NCBI GenBank assembly: GCA_905250075.1
Contig: CAJNOP010000142.1
Location: 248,001 to 312,000 of the forward strand
Length of the DNA stretch: 64,000 nt
Direction of reading: 5' to 3'
Source of the DNA: Rotaria sp. Silwood1
Taxonomy: Eukaryota > Rotifera > Eurotatoria > Philodinida > Philodinidae
In this document: positions 1 through 12,643 of the stretch, in pieces
Position numbering within the stretch: position 1 is the first letter of the stretch
Layout: every line of letters begins with the position of its first letter
The notes under the pieces: model-generated
Databases searched by the model: none
The model's input: only the letters and a program-made list of their open reading frames with translations
What the model was told of the DNA's origin: nothing
Position numbers and translations under genes: made by a program

Positions 1-3000
1 TCGGCTTCCATGATTTTCTCTCTTTTTAGTTAATTACAATGACCAACATTGATTGTATTTTATTTCGATGAAAATAACATTATATCGAAGTGACTTCATA
101 ATATATATATATTAGACGTATAATTGATAAATATTGACTTCATAGAAATAGTCATTCACATTAGTAAAATTAATTTGATATGCGAAAAACACCACTTTTA
201 TGATCAGTTTTTTTGAAAAACCATTCAAAAACTCGAACACATCTATAGCAGCCAATATATCGGAGGGAATCGACCATTTGCCGTTACTATTTGCAACACT
301 GATATGAGCACCGCAGGAAGACGAACACACACGAAGATAGACAAATCCTATGTTTTCTATATCTTCTCCATATCCTATGTATTAAATACCTTGCATATGT
401 CAAATCTCTTTTATATCTACTATCTCCTAGGCTAATATTTATTAGGTTTCTTCGGAAACTCAGAAAAAATATCAAATCTGGTAGAGATTAATAAAACACA
501 TAAATTAGAATCTTAATAGAAATTTAAAAAAAGATTTATTGAAAAAATAACAAAGTTATATTAGAAAATATAGAGAGAACTTTTCTGTGATGCTTATGAT
601 AGGTAGAAAGAGATGAATAATTTCTCTTTGAAGAATTTGCATTATCATGGAGAAAAAAAAAAACAATTTCCATTAGAATTTTTCTCTCGAATAATAAAAT
701 TAATATGGTTGAGATGTTCTTAATCTTTTGGATTTTTGCGCTCATGAAGGTAGAAAGAAAAGGATGATTTCTACTTGAATAATTATGTTTTTATTGAAAA
801 AAAAAATTATTTCCACTAGAACTTTCCACGAGACTGAAAAACAATTATGATTAAAATATTCTTAATTATTTTTGTCTTCTATCTATCACGGTCGAAATGA
901 AATAATTCTTCCGTTTGAGAGAAATTGTTTAGCCTTCTTAGAAAACGATGATATAAGTAATGATAATAAATCTATGAAAATAGTGAAGAATTTAGAACTT
1001 ATCCAACTTAAAAAAAATAATTTTAATATAACTTGCAGTCTTAATGAAAGCATTATAGCTTGAGTCTTTCAGATTGTAACAACACTATTTATATCTGAAA
1101 TAATATTTATAAAAATCCAATTTATTAAATCCAAAGACTTCGTACACGGATGCCTGATTATTTATAAATGGAGATAAAAATCTGTTTCTTTGTTTTTCAT
1201 ATAAATTTTTAAGTGTTTCAACAGTTACATCAAAATCTCTGGTTAGATACAAATATTCCGAAGGTAATATTATTAATAAAGTTTTCAATAAAATCATCAT
1301 GACTCTCTCTATTTTAAATGTGAATGCTCATACACCACTGTGAATCATCGTCTTCTGGAGTATTACAATTTTATTTCTTCATATTTTATAAGAAGAAATA
1401 TGATCGTAATACGGAGTCATGTGATACGTTAAAATATGATTACATGTGATGAAATATGAAGTGTCTATGGCTTTCGTATACTTCGTCCTGAGTATTTACA
1501 TGGAGTAAAATTAGTGGTATTTAATCAAAAGAAAACTGTCATTTGAATACATTCATCATACTTGTTAAAATCTATGTTAGATGTCTAGATTTCTTGTTAT
1601 TTAAGAATTGTTTTTTTTTTTTTCTATGAATATTATTATTTGCTGTATTTCCATGAGGAAAAAGTAGATGATGTTTATTTTTACTGTATATTAGAATTTT
1701 TTAGAATAGAAGTAGTAATATAATATTTTTTCTATTATCATTATCAGAAAGAATATAATTCTTTTTTTTTTTTCTATTAAGTAAAAAGAAAAAATTAATA
1801 ATTAGTTTCAACCCATTGAAACATAATAGAATTTTAAACAAGATTCAAAAGAAAAGATAGAGATATAATTATCATAAAATTCATGTGGAAGAGTTTTTCA
1901 AAAAAAAAAAAGAAGCAAAGTTATTCTAAATCAACTTCTATTCTCTTTTATTTTGTTTTATATTCATAATATATTACAGTGTAAACAAAATATCTATTAA
2001 ATATGAATATAAAGTCTAACTCTAGACAATAAAAATTCATTAGTAACTTTATGTTATAATAATTAATTTGTTTTTTTTTCTTTCTTCCATCAATAAAGAT
2101 ACTACATATATATATATATATCATTTCTCATGAGTAAAAAGAAAAATCCAAGCATGATACTTTTCCTTCGATTGTTTTTATATACATGTGTATTGATGAA
2201 TGGTGTTTGAGCATTACCACTCATAAGGTTTTACAAGTGTTCTCTTAGGAAACTTCTTTTTTTCTTTGTCGAGTCATAGGTTTTTTTTTTTAATACTACA
2301 TGATTACATTCTCAAAGAACGATTCAAGCTTTTCACCTATCATATGCATTCATCACATACAGACAACAGACCCGAAGAAAAACACAATTACAGGGTTTTT
2401 GTTTTAATATATGACTCTATCCGTAAGTTACTTTTTTCATAGAATAGAAAGAGAAAAAAAAATCCGATGATAACAATTATTTAGTTGCTGCTTGTCGATC
2501 GACGATAATAATAATAACTAGAAAGAAGTGCTTATTTTTGTAATACAAATGATAATAAGGTATATTATTCTATATGAATAGAAATGTAAAAAAACAAAAA
2601 TCTTTATTTGATTTGTTATTTCTATGTTTAAAATATTTTATTCAGATGTCATCGTTTCATAAAAGTAAAACTAATAACCAAGCTTTAGATGAGAAAAAAG
2701 AAAAAAAGGAAAAACAAGTTATGTAATCAATATAAATTTACTTGTTTTCTTTTCATCTACCAAAAAAATCAACAAAATAATTTTTTTTTAATTGACAAAT
2801 AAATAGTTAAAAATAAGAAAAAAAACTAGAATATTTCATTGTGTTTACAGGAAACATATGCTATTGAGTATGTCAATGAAAGATATAACAGGATGTACTT
2901 AATCGTTTTCTATGGACATAATGAAAAAAATTTCGAGTACATTTATTGTCATTTGATAGAACTTAATGAAAAAAATGATAAAGAATGTAAATAAAATTAT

Positions 3001-3064
3001 GTCGAAATGAATAGTTTAATAACAACAACAACAAAAAAAAAATAGTTTATTTATTTTATAGGTA
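1..3064. other. AT-rich stretch without a supported gene
   Basis: Long A and T runs and only short reading frames. Frames at 872-1063 (+) and 1085-1300 (-) have no recognisable motif. A 26-codon frame at 2646-2726 (+) begins after a CAG and could be a small upstream exon of the nuclear receptor that follows, but nothing proves it. Confidence 0.5.
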
Positions 3065-5151
3065 ATGACAACAAAAACAACGACTATGACAAGTAATCAA
3101 CATTATAATTCATCAACTTGTTTAGAAGAATTTTCAATAGATTTTGTTAATAATCGATTAAATATTGATAACAACTCTTCTAATATTTATGATAAAATCA
3201 ATGAAAAAAACGATAATAAAACATCATTATCATTAAATGAGGTTAAAAAGTATTGATTTATTTTTTTTTATAATATAAATCATGTGTTGGTTTTTTTTTT
3301 CTTCAAATAGATCGATGAATATTCATTAGAAACATCAATAAGAAAAAATTTATCAACAGAATCTATTCCATTAGTTCTTATCTGTGGTGTTTGTGGAGCA
3401 CCAGCACATGGTTATAATTTTGATCAAATTACTTGTGAATCATGTAAAGCATTTTTTCGTCGAAATGCTTTAAAAAATACGGTAATTTAGTAAAAAATTA
3501 TTTAATGTCAAAGTCGAGTTTTAATTTAAAAAAAAAATGAAATATTATGAAAGTTCTTTTTTGAACTCTGTATCTTAAAATAAACTGATGCTTATATATT
3601 TATAAATAGCAATTCTATTTGAATTCCGAGATTCCATATTTTATAAAAGAAGCTTCTTTTTATATCGAAATTTGAGTAGTGTCACATATCCAAGATTTTG
3701 GAGATGCCACCACATCTCCTGTGGGAGATGCCGCGTCTCCCGCTGGAGACGCGGCACCCACACTCGAGAGATGTGGTCATTCACCACTGGAGATGTAAGA
3801 TCTCCTTTAGAGATGCGCATCCCTCACACCCACACCCTCATCTCTCGCGCGAGATGCGGAATCTCCCGCGGGAGACGCGGTGGCATCTCCAAAATCTTGG
3901 ATATGTGACACTGCTGAAGATTATATAAAATCCTTTCTTTTTCTCATTAAATGAATTATTGTAAGTTTACATCTGACAGTTTTGTTAAAAAAAGAAACCT
4001 CAATTATCTGATTTAATTTGAATTTAATCCTATATATTTTTTTTAGCTTCAATTTAAATGCCGTTTTGATGGTACTTGTGTTATAAATATGCGTAATCGT
4101 CGTCAATGTAGTTATTGTCGATTAAAAAAATGTTTTGATATTAAAATGCGAAAAGATTGGATACGTACTGATGAAGAACGTCGATTACGACAATTAAAAA
4201 ATTTATATAAACAACAAAAACATTTAAATAAATTATCTTTAGATGAACAACAATCAGTTATAAATTTTTCATTAGTTTTACGAAAAAAAAAACGTATTAA
4301 ATCATTAATTACAAAACAATTAATAGAAGATCATACTATTTCAAAAATTGAATCAGTAAATAAAAAAAATATTTTTAATAAAAACTTTAATGATTAGTTT
4401 CTTTTTTTATTCTCTTATTTAGATTTATCCTATTAGTACTTTTGCAATTCATCGTAATTTATCTGATGATGATAGATTTATATTAAATAATATTATAAAT
4501 GCATATAAACTTGGAGCTGATCAAGCTGATTATTCTCATTTTAATCGATGTACATCATCAACAACTTTAGTACAATTTTTAAATGATGAAAGTATTATGT
4601 ATGAATCATTAATTTATTTTTATAAACAAATACCTGAATTCAAAACATATGATTTAAATGATCGAATATTATTAATTAAATGTAATGTAACTAAAACAAT
4701 ACATTTACATCATATAATTGTAGAAAATTTTCAAGAAATTGAATGTATGAGTGAACATATATCTCGATGGATAAGTCAAAATTTTCATGAACAAATGTTT
4801 AAAATACGAAGAAAATTTTATTGTTTTATGAAATATCCACTTATATTAAAAATAACATTGATTATATTTATATTTAGTATGAATTTATCAATACCATATC
4901 CTAATAGTCAATTTTCAAATTATAAAAATAAATATAAATTATATGAAAGTCAAAATTTTTATATTTCATTACTTTGGCGTTATTTAAATTATTTATTTAA
5001 TGAATATGAAACAATACGATTAATACATTTTATTGTTACACAAATTTTACATTATCAAACATTAATGAATACAATGGATGAAATTATAAATAAAAATGAT
5101 TATCAAAATGAATTTAATCCATTGATGCAATCAGTTTTCAGACTAACTTAA
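3065..5151 (+). CDS. Nuclear hormone receptor, HR96/DAF-12-like DNA-binding domain
   Basis: Spliced receptor of about 461 residues. I place exons at 3065-3241, 3311-3481, 4047-4355 and 4423-5151; all introns are GT-AG and phase 0. Exon 2 holds zinc finger 1 (Cys at about residues 84, 87, 101 and 104, with [13 protein letters not shown]). Exon 3 holds zinc finger 2 (CRFDGTC, then [14 protein letters not shown]). The P-box ESCKA is the type known from NR1J receptors (HR96, DAF-12), so a nuclear ligand-regulated transcription factor is expected. Exon 4 is a 242-residue ligand-binding-domain candidate with a helix 3-5 signature ([17 protein letters not shown]); the C terminus shows no clear acidic AF-2 helix. 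The ATG follows a possible acceptor (tatag), so another 5' exon may exist. Intron 2 carries a GC-rich inverted-repeat element. The family is clear; the ligand is unknown. Confidence 0.88.
3676..3915. mobile_element. GC-rich inverted-repeat element in receptor intron 2
   Basis: Terminal inverted repeats of about 38 bp at 3676-3713 and 3878-3915 match with few mismatches (GTGTCACATATCC on the left, its complement on the right). The interior is itself built from short inverted motifs of GGAGATG/CATCTCC and GAGACGCGG, far more GC-rich than the surrounding intron. It has no coding capacity, so it is a non-autonomous MITE or foldback copy. The left end begins at a TA dinucleotide, but the right flank does not confirm a duplication. 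Confidence 0.75.
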
Positions 5152-6276
5152 AAATAATATTCTTTGGTCTTTTTTTTTTTCTATGTTATTTTAGTATTGT
5201 TGACATATATTATATATATGAATACATGTGTCGGATAAAACATATGTTGGATACTTTTAAATTTTCCATGTAGATACAAGACTAGGAACATATTTCTATT
5301 TCATTATTGATTTAGTCATATTGAAATAGGCTCATGAAGAAAATTCTTGATATGTAATAAATAGTACATAAAAATAATACTAAAGATATTTAAATGTTAG
5401 ACAAACTCAAAGATATGTAATATATACTCTTGGGAAAGTTTTTCTCATTCCGTGTCTCATTCTTTTCGTATCGAATATTATTATGAAGAATTATGTTATT
5501 TAAAACAATCAGTCAAAAGTACAAATGAGTTAGTTGATAGAATATATTTCATGGCTGGATTATCTTTTTGTTTTGATACTTTCCGATTATTTTACGTGTC
5601 ATCGACTATAGCGTATTCTCGGAGCAGCTTACAGTCGGTGACAAAGTGAATTTAATAAGTCAAAACATTAAAAAGGTAAGCAGCTACAAAAAACAACAAA
5701 ACACTTCATGCGTGAGGTATTCTGTCAATCAACTCATTTGCAGTGATCCTCTATTGTATCGAAAGGTGTATATTCTTCATTGAAGCAAAATGTCATGACT
5801 TATGCACTAGATTACAATAGAGGACTAAGATCTTCATTGTAATTAATATTCACTTGAGATTAAAGAGGTTCTATCTGAAAAGAATGATGACAGGGGAAGG
5901 GAAACACGTTAGTCTAGTGATGTAGAATTTGCAGTAGATCTTTTAGGATATTTAAATTCAGACAAAACAAATCTTCTTAAGTTTTTGAAAGATTCTTACG
6001 TTCAATCTATTTATAGCCTTCAATGAATAGATTCATAGTATTTTCAACTAAGAATTTGTTATCTTTTTTTTCTGAGAAAACTTCAAGGATATTAATATCT
6101 TGAAGTATTCGTCTGCTTTAAAACTTCAAACATGTTTCTTTATATCTAATTTTTTTCTTTGTAGCAATAAAATAAAAGAAGTGTATTTATTATTATCAAC
6201 CATTATTTTATTAAGTGATAGAAAAATTATGATACTAAAAATAATATAATCTCATTGTTTTAAGCTATTATTATAT
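5152..6276. other. Intergenic, no recognised gene
   Basis: AT-rich. A 65-codon frame at 5452-5649 (+) reads as a coherent peptide but matches no family I know. Nothing else is supported. Confidence 0.5.
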
Positions 6277-6828
6277 ATGTTAGCGTCCAATCTCTGATTA
6301 GCCTAGGCGAATCGTGGATGCTTACATTGGACTAGTCCAATATCGGATTGATGCAATTCAGTTCACTAAAATACCAATTACTCTTGAGATCGATGTTGGA
6401 TTCGAATTATTTTTTTGAAATTATGGTTGCACAATGCCGTTTTAAATATTGCAGGCGTTCAGACAGAAATCAAATTTAGACTGAAGAACTTAATAACAAC
6501 TTTTCATAAAAGTTGTTGTTCTGTAGAAATTTATTTATAACTCTTAAACTTTAACGTAAATCTGTCCAACGACGATTGTGATAAACAAATTGACATTATA
6601 TGAACATAATTTCAAAAAGTAATTCGAATCCAACATCTATCTCAAGAGTAATTGATATTTTAGTGAACCGAATTGCATCAATCCGATATTGGACTAGTCC
6701 AATGTAAGCATCCACGATTCGCCTAGGCCAATCCGAGATTGGACTNNNNNNNNNNCCAATGTAAGCATCCACGATTCGCCTAGGCCAATCCGAGATTGGA
6801 CTGAATCCGACATTGAACGCTAACATGT
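6277..6828. mobile_element. Foldback element with about 145-bp inverted arms and an assembly gap
   Basis: The left arm (about 6277-6424) and right arm (about 6602-6828) are inverted copies. They share the ends TGTTAGCG/CGCTAACA and internal blocks such as CCTAGGCGAATCGTGG. The loop of about 180 bp is non-coding. Ten Ns lie at 6746-6755 in the right arm, and the 47 bases before the gap are repeated directly after it, so the right arm may be artificially lengthened. It is a non-autonomous inverted-repeat transposon; the superfamily is not assignable. Confidence 0.8.
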
Positions 6829-7270
6829 ATAATTAACAGCTGTTTTGTTTTGAGAATATGCGTAGGACAGAGAATTACACCATCAAGGAGAAATAAACAT
6901 TTAAATTATACCTGTTCATATATGAGAGATTTAGACAAATAATTGGTTGTAGGAACGACTGGCTGTTATAAAAACAAAATAGGAATTAAAGAATAAATAG
7001 TCGAACATGTGAATTTTATGCTAAGAAAACAATACAGGTTATAATTTGTTTCTTTTGATCAATCTTAATTACAACTTGCATAGTAAGTATCAATTGAAAA
7101 GATTTTATTCTTTTCGAAAGAGAACCATAAAGAATCTCGAACTAGTCCTGAAGATTTGTTTAGTCAGAATAGACAATTGAAGTTTTCAATTTAATCATAA
7201 GAAGAAATAGAGAAATCTATGAATTTTATTATTTATTTATATATTCATAATAATAAGAAAATAATATTAT

Positions 7271-8311
7271 TCAATGACCATCCGTATAACCAGATATTTT
7301 TCTACAATGAATTAATTCTGAAAAAGCACGACGAAATTTTTGACCTGTTAAATAAAATATAAAGAATGCAAATGTATTTTTAAAATATATCATTGCAAAT
7401 CCAATTGAAAAAATTAAATTCATTATTCCAATATTTAAACAATTTTTAGGTGATTTATAATTAATATAGATTTGTAAAAATAATATTGGAAATATTGTTA
7501 TAGGAAATAATAAATCAAGACATATTAATGTTTTTGTTATTGAATATAAATGATCATTTTGTGATTTAACAGATATATATGAATCACATTTTTTTCCATA
7601 AACTTTTTTTCTTGTTAAATATATATTTCGAATAATTAATATAAAACAAATAATTATAATAGATAATGGAATAATAGCAAATATAATAAGATTATATATT
7701 GGCCAAATATTTTTCCAAAATAATTTATATGTTTGATTTATTGATTTACAATGACAAAGAAGTCCATCTAAGAAACATGTATTTTTTAATGGAATTTTAA
7801 TAATAATTGGTTGATTAAAATAAATTAAAAAATGACAATTAGCTAAAAATGATAATAATATTAATATAAAACAAATTATTTTTGCTGTACGTTGTTGACA
7901 TAAAATTTTTTTAAATGAATTTTCAGTTAAATATAAACAACGATCAATATTAATCATAACAATAATCCATATAAATAAATAACGAAAAAAATATGTTAAA
8001 AAAAATATACATTTACATGCTTTTGGAAGAAAATTTTCTACTAATATTTTATTATTAATTAAAAATGGTATAAGAAAATGATAATTCATATCAATTAATA
8101 AAATTAAAATATTTATTATACATAAAAAACTAAAATAAATATATAAAGATAATCGATTTGTCCAACGAATAAAAATAATTAAGGCAAAAAGATTACCAGT
8201 AATACCAAGAATATTAAATAGTATTGTCCATATACGATAAATCCAATGAGATATAGTTGTTAATTTTACGAATTCATCAAAACCGATTGGTAAACTTTCA
8301 TTTTTTATCAT
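7271..8311 (-). CDS. Rhodopsin-class G protein-coupled receptor, FMRFamide-receptor-like
   Basis: Single-exon, 346-residue integral membrane protein with seven hydrophobic segments. TM1 holds the GN pair (residues 39-40). TM3 ends in DRC (123-125) in place of DRY. TM7 has NTFAFFIFY (about 312-320) where NPxxY is expected, followed by the basic helix 8 stretch GQKFRRAF. Cys in extracellular loop 2 (about 179-188) and at 99/101 could form the usual disulfide. Many bdelloid receptors with this layout are annotated as FMRFamide-like peptide receptors, so a peptide ligand is plausible but not shown. Both the DRY and NPxxY motifs are non-canonical; the reading frame is intact. Confidence 0.85.
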   Translation of the reverse strand: MIKNESLPIGFDEFVKLTTISHWIYRIWTILFNILGITGNLFALIIFIRWTNRLSLYIYFSFLCIINILILLIDMNYHFLIPFLINNKILVENFLPKACKCIFFLTYFFRYLFIWIIVMINIDRCLYLTENSFKKILCQQRTAKIICFILILLSFLANCHFLIYFNQPIIIKIPLKNTCFLDGLLCHCKSINQTYKLFWKNIWPIYNLIIFAIIPLSIIIICFILIIRNIYLTRKKVYGKKCDSYISVKSQNDHLYSITKTLICLDLLFPITIFPILFLQIYINYKSPKNCLNIGIMNLIFSIGFAMIYFKNTFAFFIFYLTGQKFRRAFSELIHCRKISGYTDGH

Positions 8312-10984
8312 AATTCAGATGTTATTTAAGCACAAATTTATAATTTACCTGTTCGATTCTATCAATGGCACAATTATATATATATATATATGAATAGAGA
8401 AAATATTCATATAGATGCTGTTAATCGATTTGTAAGTACGTAAATGATGTCAACAGAATAGCATATTAAAACTTGATAGAGCGTTAAATGGTATTTCTTT
8501 TCTTTTTTTCTACTGTATTTTTATTCATATTTATTCATCGTTATATTGATGAATCACGTTTTATTTTTGCGAGGACTAGCTTTCATAAAATGTTCATGCT
8601 GGATTTTCTTCGCAATCGTTGTGACACTTGATTGTATTTGTAAAGTTTTATTTGATTACATATTTGAAAAGTATATTGATCTTGCAAATATTTTATTTTT
8701 TATATTGTAAAATATGAAAATAAATCTTCGATACTTGTTACGAATGTTATAGCCATTTATTTGAATGTCTTTCATTGAAAATCAAAATTCAAGCAAAATT
8801 TTCTTTCCTATTTTTTTTTTGACATGGTTGGATAGAGGTTATGTTTGTTATGAAAATTATATTAAAAAATTGAAATACATCAAAAGCATTAAGATTATTA
8901 AAATTTGTTAGATTGGTTTCGTACTCAGATGACTTGTCTTGCACGAAAACCTCACCAACTGATTAAAAGCTTTTGGATTCATATTCTGATCATAAGTAGG
9001 ACTTGGTAACACTCGATAAACACTAAAAAAGTTTGTCTCAACGTGCCTCTTTGGTTGCATTACGAACATTTGAAGTTTTGGCCTAGAGACGTAAATAAAC
9101 TACTTATAATGCTTGAATTATAATATTGTAACATTTCTCAAGATGGTTCTCTTTATTCTTTCGTTTATATTCATTCAGACGTAGATGTTGACTCTAAATG
9201 AAACATGCCTGTCAGATCAAAATCAAAGATAAAGCACGAATAAGATGGCATGCACACGAAACAGCAGACATAAATAATTGAAGAATGCATATGATGGACT
9301 ATGAAACATATACCTGAAACAATTCTATTGTATTGAAGTATTAATACATGATGCTTTTTTTCTCTATAGAAGTTAGCTCATTAGACACACATGATAACAT
9401 AATTTTTACAACAGCTCGATATTTTATCTAGAAGTGATTGAAAAAGAAATTTTTCTTTTAAAATGTTACAATATTCTAATTCAAACACAAGAATTACAGA
9501 TAATTTCACCAAAGTGGACTTTCCTCGTGAGAAATGTGTATAATGTACTAGTAAAAATATCAAAGCATGGTTCGACTGAATCCAAAAATTTTGGATCGAA
9601 TGGACTCTAAGGAGTAGGCTTAATATTTATCCGAATTTGTTTTTTTTTTTGTTTGTATTGTTTCACTATTGAGCAAATCTGTTTTTTTTCGATATAATAG
9701 CAAAACACTATAAACACTACTTCATATTCAGAATCAGTACAAAAATCTACTTCGAAAACTGTATTCGATACTTAAGATAAGTGTTTGTCGAGTTTTGGTT
9801 TTTAAACTTCTTCGCTATTATTTTCAAATAATCTTACCTGTATGGATTCCCTAAGGGTGAAATTTGACAAACATTTGCTTTAAGTATTGAATATACTATT
9901 TGAGGCAGATTTTTATCATGATTATGAATATGAAGTAGTGTTTATAGTGTTTTGACATCATAGAAAGAAACATCGATTTTCTCTCGAATAAAACAATATT
10001 TTTCAAAAATCATCTCATATGTAAAGTAAAAAAAAAGAATGTAAATAAATGTTGACATAGTTCACTATTTTTGACCTAAGTTTCATGATGAAATAAACAT
10101 TTTTAGATATAACTCGACGAATTTTATCGAGTCTAGATAAAAAGAAAAAACGTCAGAAAAAAAAAATTCGCTTCAGTTTTGCATAGCTGACGTCTTATCA
10201 AAAATAAATGACTTGTTTATTATTGACATATGCGAATTTATTTTTTCAATTGATTATAAAACTTAAAAAAAAGGAAGAAATAAATTTCGTGTTAAACATT
10301 ATGAAATTTTCAATAGTATCAATCTATTATAAAAATGAAATCATTTTACAAATAAGAATCTTGAGATGTACGAAGCTTTTTTTCTTATCAAAACAAAACA
10401 TTTGATATCTTCATTTTATTCAATGATTCATAGATTTCGAAATCATCAAAAGGATTATTGATTCATGTGTATTCTTATCTTTATATAGTATTACAAAATA
10501 ACAAGAAATTTTATTTTCAATAATGAAATTCTAGAATTTTGCTTTTATTCATTTTAAAAATATTTTTATTTAAGAAAAATTCTAACTACAAAAAATTCAA
10601 TTACTTGTTGAAATAATTCTATTGTATAGTTAACAGTTGGTTGACATGGTTTTTTTTTTTTAAGAATAAAAAAACTAACTCAATTGCCAGACAAACAGGT
10701 TTACAATACACTCTTGTGTATGTTGATTTATGTCATGATTGCTAAGAAATTAATTGTCCTACGTTCTTTTTTCATTCTGATTTTTATAAGTAACTCTGTT
10801 GAAAAAGACACATGCGTCATCGCCTTTTTAAACACAGAAAGAAAAGTAGTATTTCGGTACATTGGAAATTATTTGATGACGTTACAAGCAGAGAATCATA
10901 TATATATATATATGTATAAAAAAAAAAACATTTCAATGTTCGATTTTTCTTTTTCTTATTTGGTAAAGCAAAAATAAAAAAAAA
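8312..10984. other. Intergenic, contains one MITE
   Basis: AT-rich with short frames only (for example 10208-10405 and 10684-10977 on +), none with a motif. The only structured feature is the inverted-repeat element at 9701-9954. An AT microsatellite lies at about 10900-10912, just upstream of the ART-TPR gene. Confidence 0.5.
9701..9954. mobile_element. 254-bp MITE with about 95-bp inverted arms
   Basis: The left end CAAAACACTATAAACACTAC (from 9701) is matched by its reverse complement ending at 9954. The arms stay similar for about 95 bases with scattered mismatches. It has no reading frame. The clean ends and full-length similarity indicate a non-autonomous inverted-repeat transposon. Confidence 0.8.
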
Positions 10985-12643
10985 ATGTCAATATTAAGTG
11001 AATTATGTAATTCAAAAGATAATAATCGTCGTGGTAAACGAAGAATTAATGAAACAAATCAAAAATTATCTATTAATATATTTAAAACAAATGATCAACA
11101 TGGACAAACATCAACTGAACTAAATGCACAATTTTTTCATTCACAAATATTAATGGATGTTCTTTTACGTATGAAAACTAAAGTCGATGATAAAAATGAA
11201 TTGATAGCTTTATGTAAAAAAGAATTAAACAATAATGAAAATGAATTAAATATTCTTTATGAATTTACAAAAACATATTCATCAGATCAAGCTTTATGGT
11301 GGTATACACGAGAAACATTTATTTATCAATTTTTAAATCAAGCATTACGTTTACAAGATATTGATTTATTATATTTATTTCGTTTTTTTATATATGATAT
11401 TCAAAAACAACTTGAATTAAATCAATGTCAAGAATGTATTCGTGTTTATCGAGGTCAATTAATATCAAACATAGAATTAAATATATTAAAACATTCTATT
11501 GGACATTTTATTTCAACAAATTCATTTTTATCAACAAGTGTTGATATGCATGAAGCATTATCATTTCTTGATTATTCAATTATTCAAGATAATTTACAAC
11601 CTGTATTAATTATAATTGATGCTGATCCAAATATAAAAGGTATTAAACCATTTGCTAATATTGCTAATAAGAGTTATTTTACTGATGAACAAGAAGTACT
11701 TTTTACATTAGGATCTGTATTTCAAGTAAATAATATTCATTATAGTAATAATAATCATCTTTGGATAATAAATATGATATTATGTAGTGATTATGATCAT
11801 AAATTAAAACCAATATTTGATTATATGAAAAATGAATATGGTGATGGAGAAACTGGCCTTCTTACATTTGGTCGTGTATTAAGACAAATGGGAAAATTTA
11901 ATGAAGCAGAAAAATATTATCAAAAATTTCTTAATCAACAACAACATGATTATCAAAGTCAAGCACAATGTTATCATTTACTTGGAAATATTGCTTTAGA
12001 TAAAGGAAATTATGATTTAAGTCTTGTATATCATTTAAAATCATTAGAAATTAAAATGAAAAACTTAGAATTAAATAATTCTAGTCTTGCTTATAGTCAT
12101 AATAGTATTGGTATAGTTCATTGGAAAAAAGGAAATAAAGAACAAGCTATTCAATCATACAATAAAGCATTAAAAATTTGGATTGAACTTTATGGTGAAG
12201 ATGATTTAAAAGTTGCAATGTGTTTTAATAATATGGGTATTGTTTATGATGATGAAAAAAAATATGAAGATGCATTAAGATGTTATGAAAAAACTTTAAT
12301 GATTCGTTTAAAACATCTTCCAAATGGACATTTTGATATAGGTGATACATATAATAATATTGGTGCTGTTCATCGTTGTCTTGGTCATTATGATATTGCA
12401 TTAGATTATTTTAAACGTTCATTAGAAATTTATGAAAAATCACTTTTTTCTCAACATCCATCAATTGCATCAACTTATAAAAATATTGGTATTACATATG
12501 AAATTAAAAAAAATCTCATACAAGCATTAAAATTTTATAATAAAGCATCAAAGATTTTTCAACAAACATTACCAATAAAACATCCTGATGTTATGGAAAT
12601 TGATCGATTAATTCGACATGTTTCTTCTCAAATTAATACATAA
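10985..12643 (+). CDS. Arginine ADP-ribosyltransferase with C-terminal TPR array
   Basis: Intact, intronless, 552 residues. Residues about 50-270 form an ART (NAD:arginine mono-ADP-ribosyltransferase) domain with all R-S-E elements: Arg156 in VYRG, the STS motif at 183-185 in FLSTS, and ExE as E235-Q236-E237 in DEQEVLF. The ExE form is known to go with transfer to arginine. Residues about 288-535 hold roughly six TPRs of the kinesin-light-chain type (42-residue spacing, for example MGIVYDDEKKYEDALRCYEK), a protein-binding superhelix that probably selects the target. No signal peptide or membrane segment is seen, so an intracellular enzyme is likely. A polyadenylation signal AATAAA lies at 12682-12687. 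The ATG chosen is the first in frame. ART-TPR fusions are abundant in bdelloids; the substrate is unknown. Confidence 0.9.
   Translation: MSILSELCNSKDNNRRGKRRINETNQKLSINIFKTNDQHGQTSTELNAQFFHSQILMDVLLRMKTKVDDKNELIALCKKELNNNENELNILYEFTKTYSSDQALWWYTRETFIYQFLNQALRLQDIDLLYLFRFFIYDIQKQLELNQCQECIRVYRGQLISNIELNILKHSIGHFISTNSFLSTSVDMHEALSFLDYSIIQDNLQPVLIIIDADPNIKGIKPFANIANKSYFTDEQEVLFTLGSVFQVNNIHYSNNNHLWIINMILCSDYDHKLKPIFDYMKNEYGDGETGLLTFGRVLRQMGKFNEAEKYYQKFLNQQQHDYQSQAQCYHLLGNIALDKGNYDLSLVYHLKSLEIKMKNLELNNSSLAYSHNSIGIVHWKKGNKEQAIQSYNKALKIWIELYGEDDLKVAMCFNNMGIVYDDEKKYEDALRCYEKTLMIRLKHLPNGHFDIGDTYNNIGAVHRCLGHYDIALDYFKRSLEIYEKSLFSQHPSIASTYKNIGITYEIKKNLIQALKFYNKASKIFQQTLPIKHPDVMEIDRLIRHVSSQINT

Noticed and set aside
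10684-10977. 97-codon frame just upstream of the ART-TPR gene
   Set aside because: Starts at a non-ATG, contains translated AT microsatellite and A-runs, no motif.
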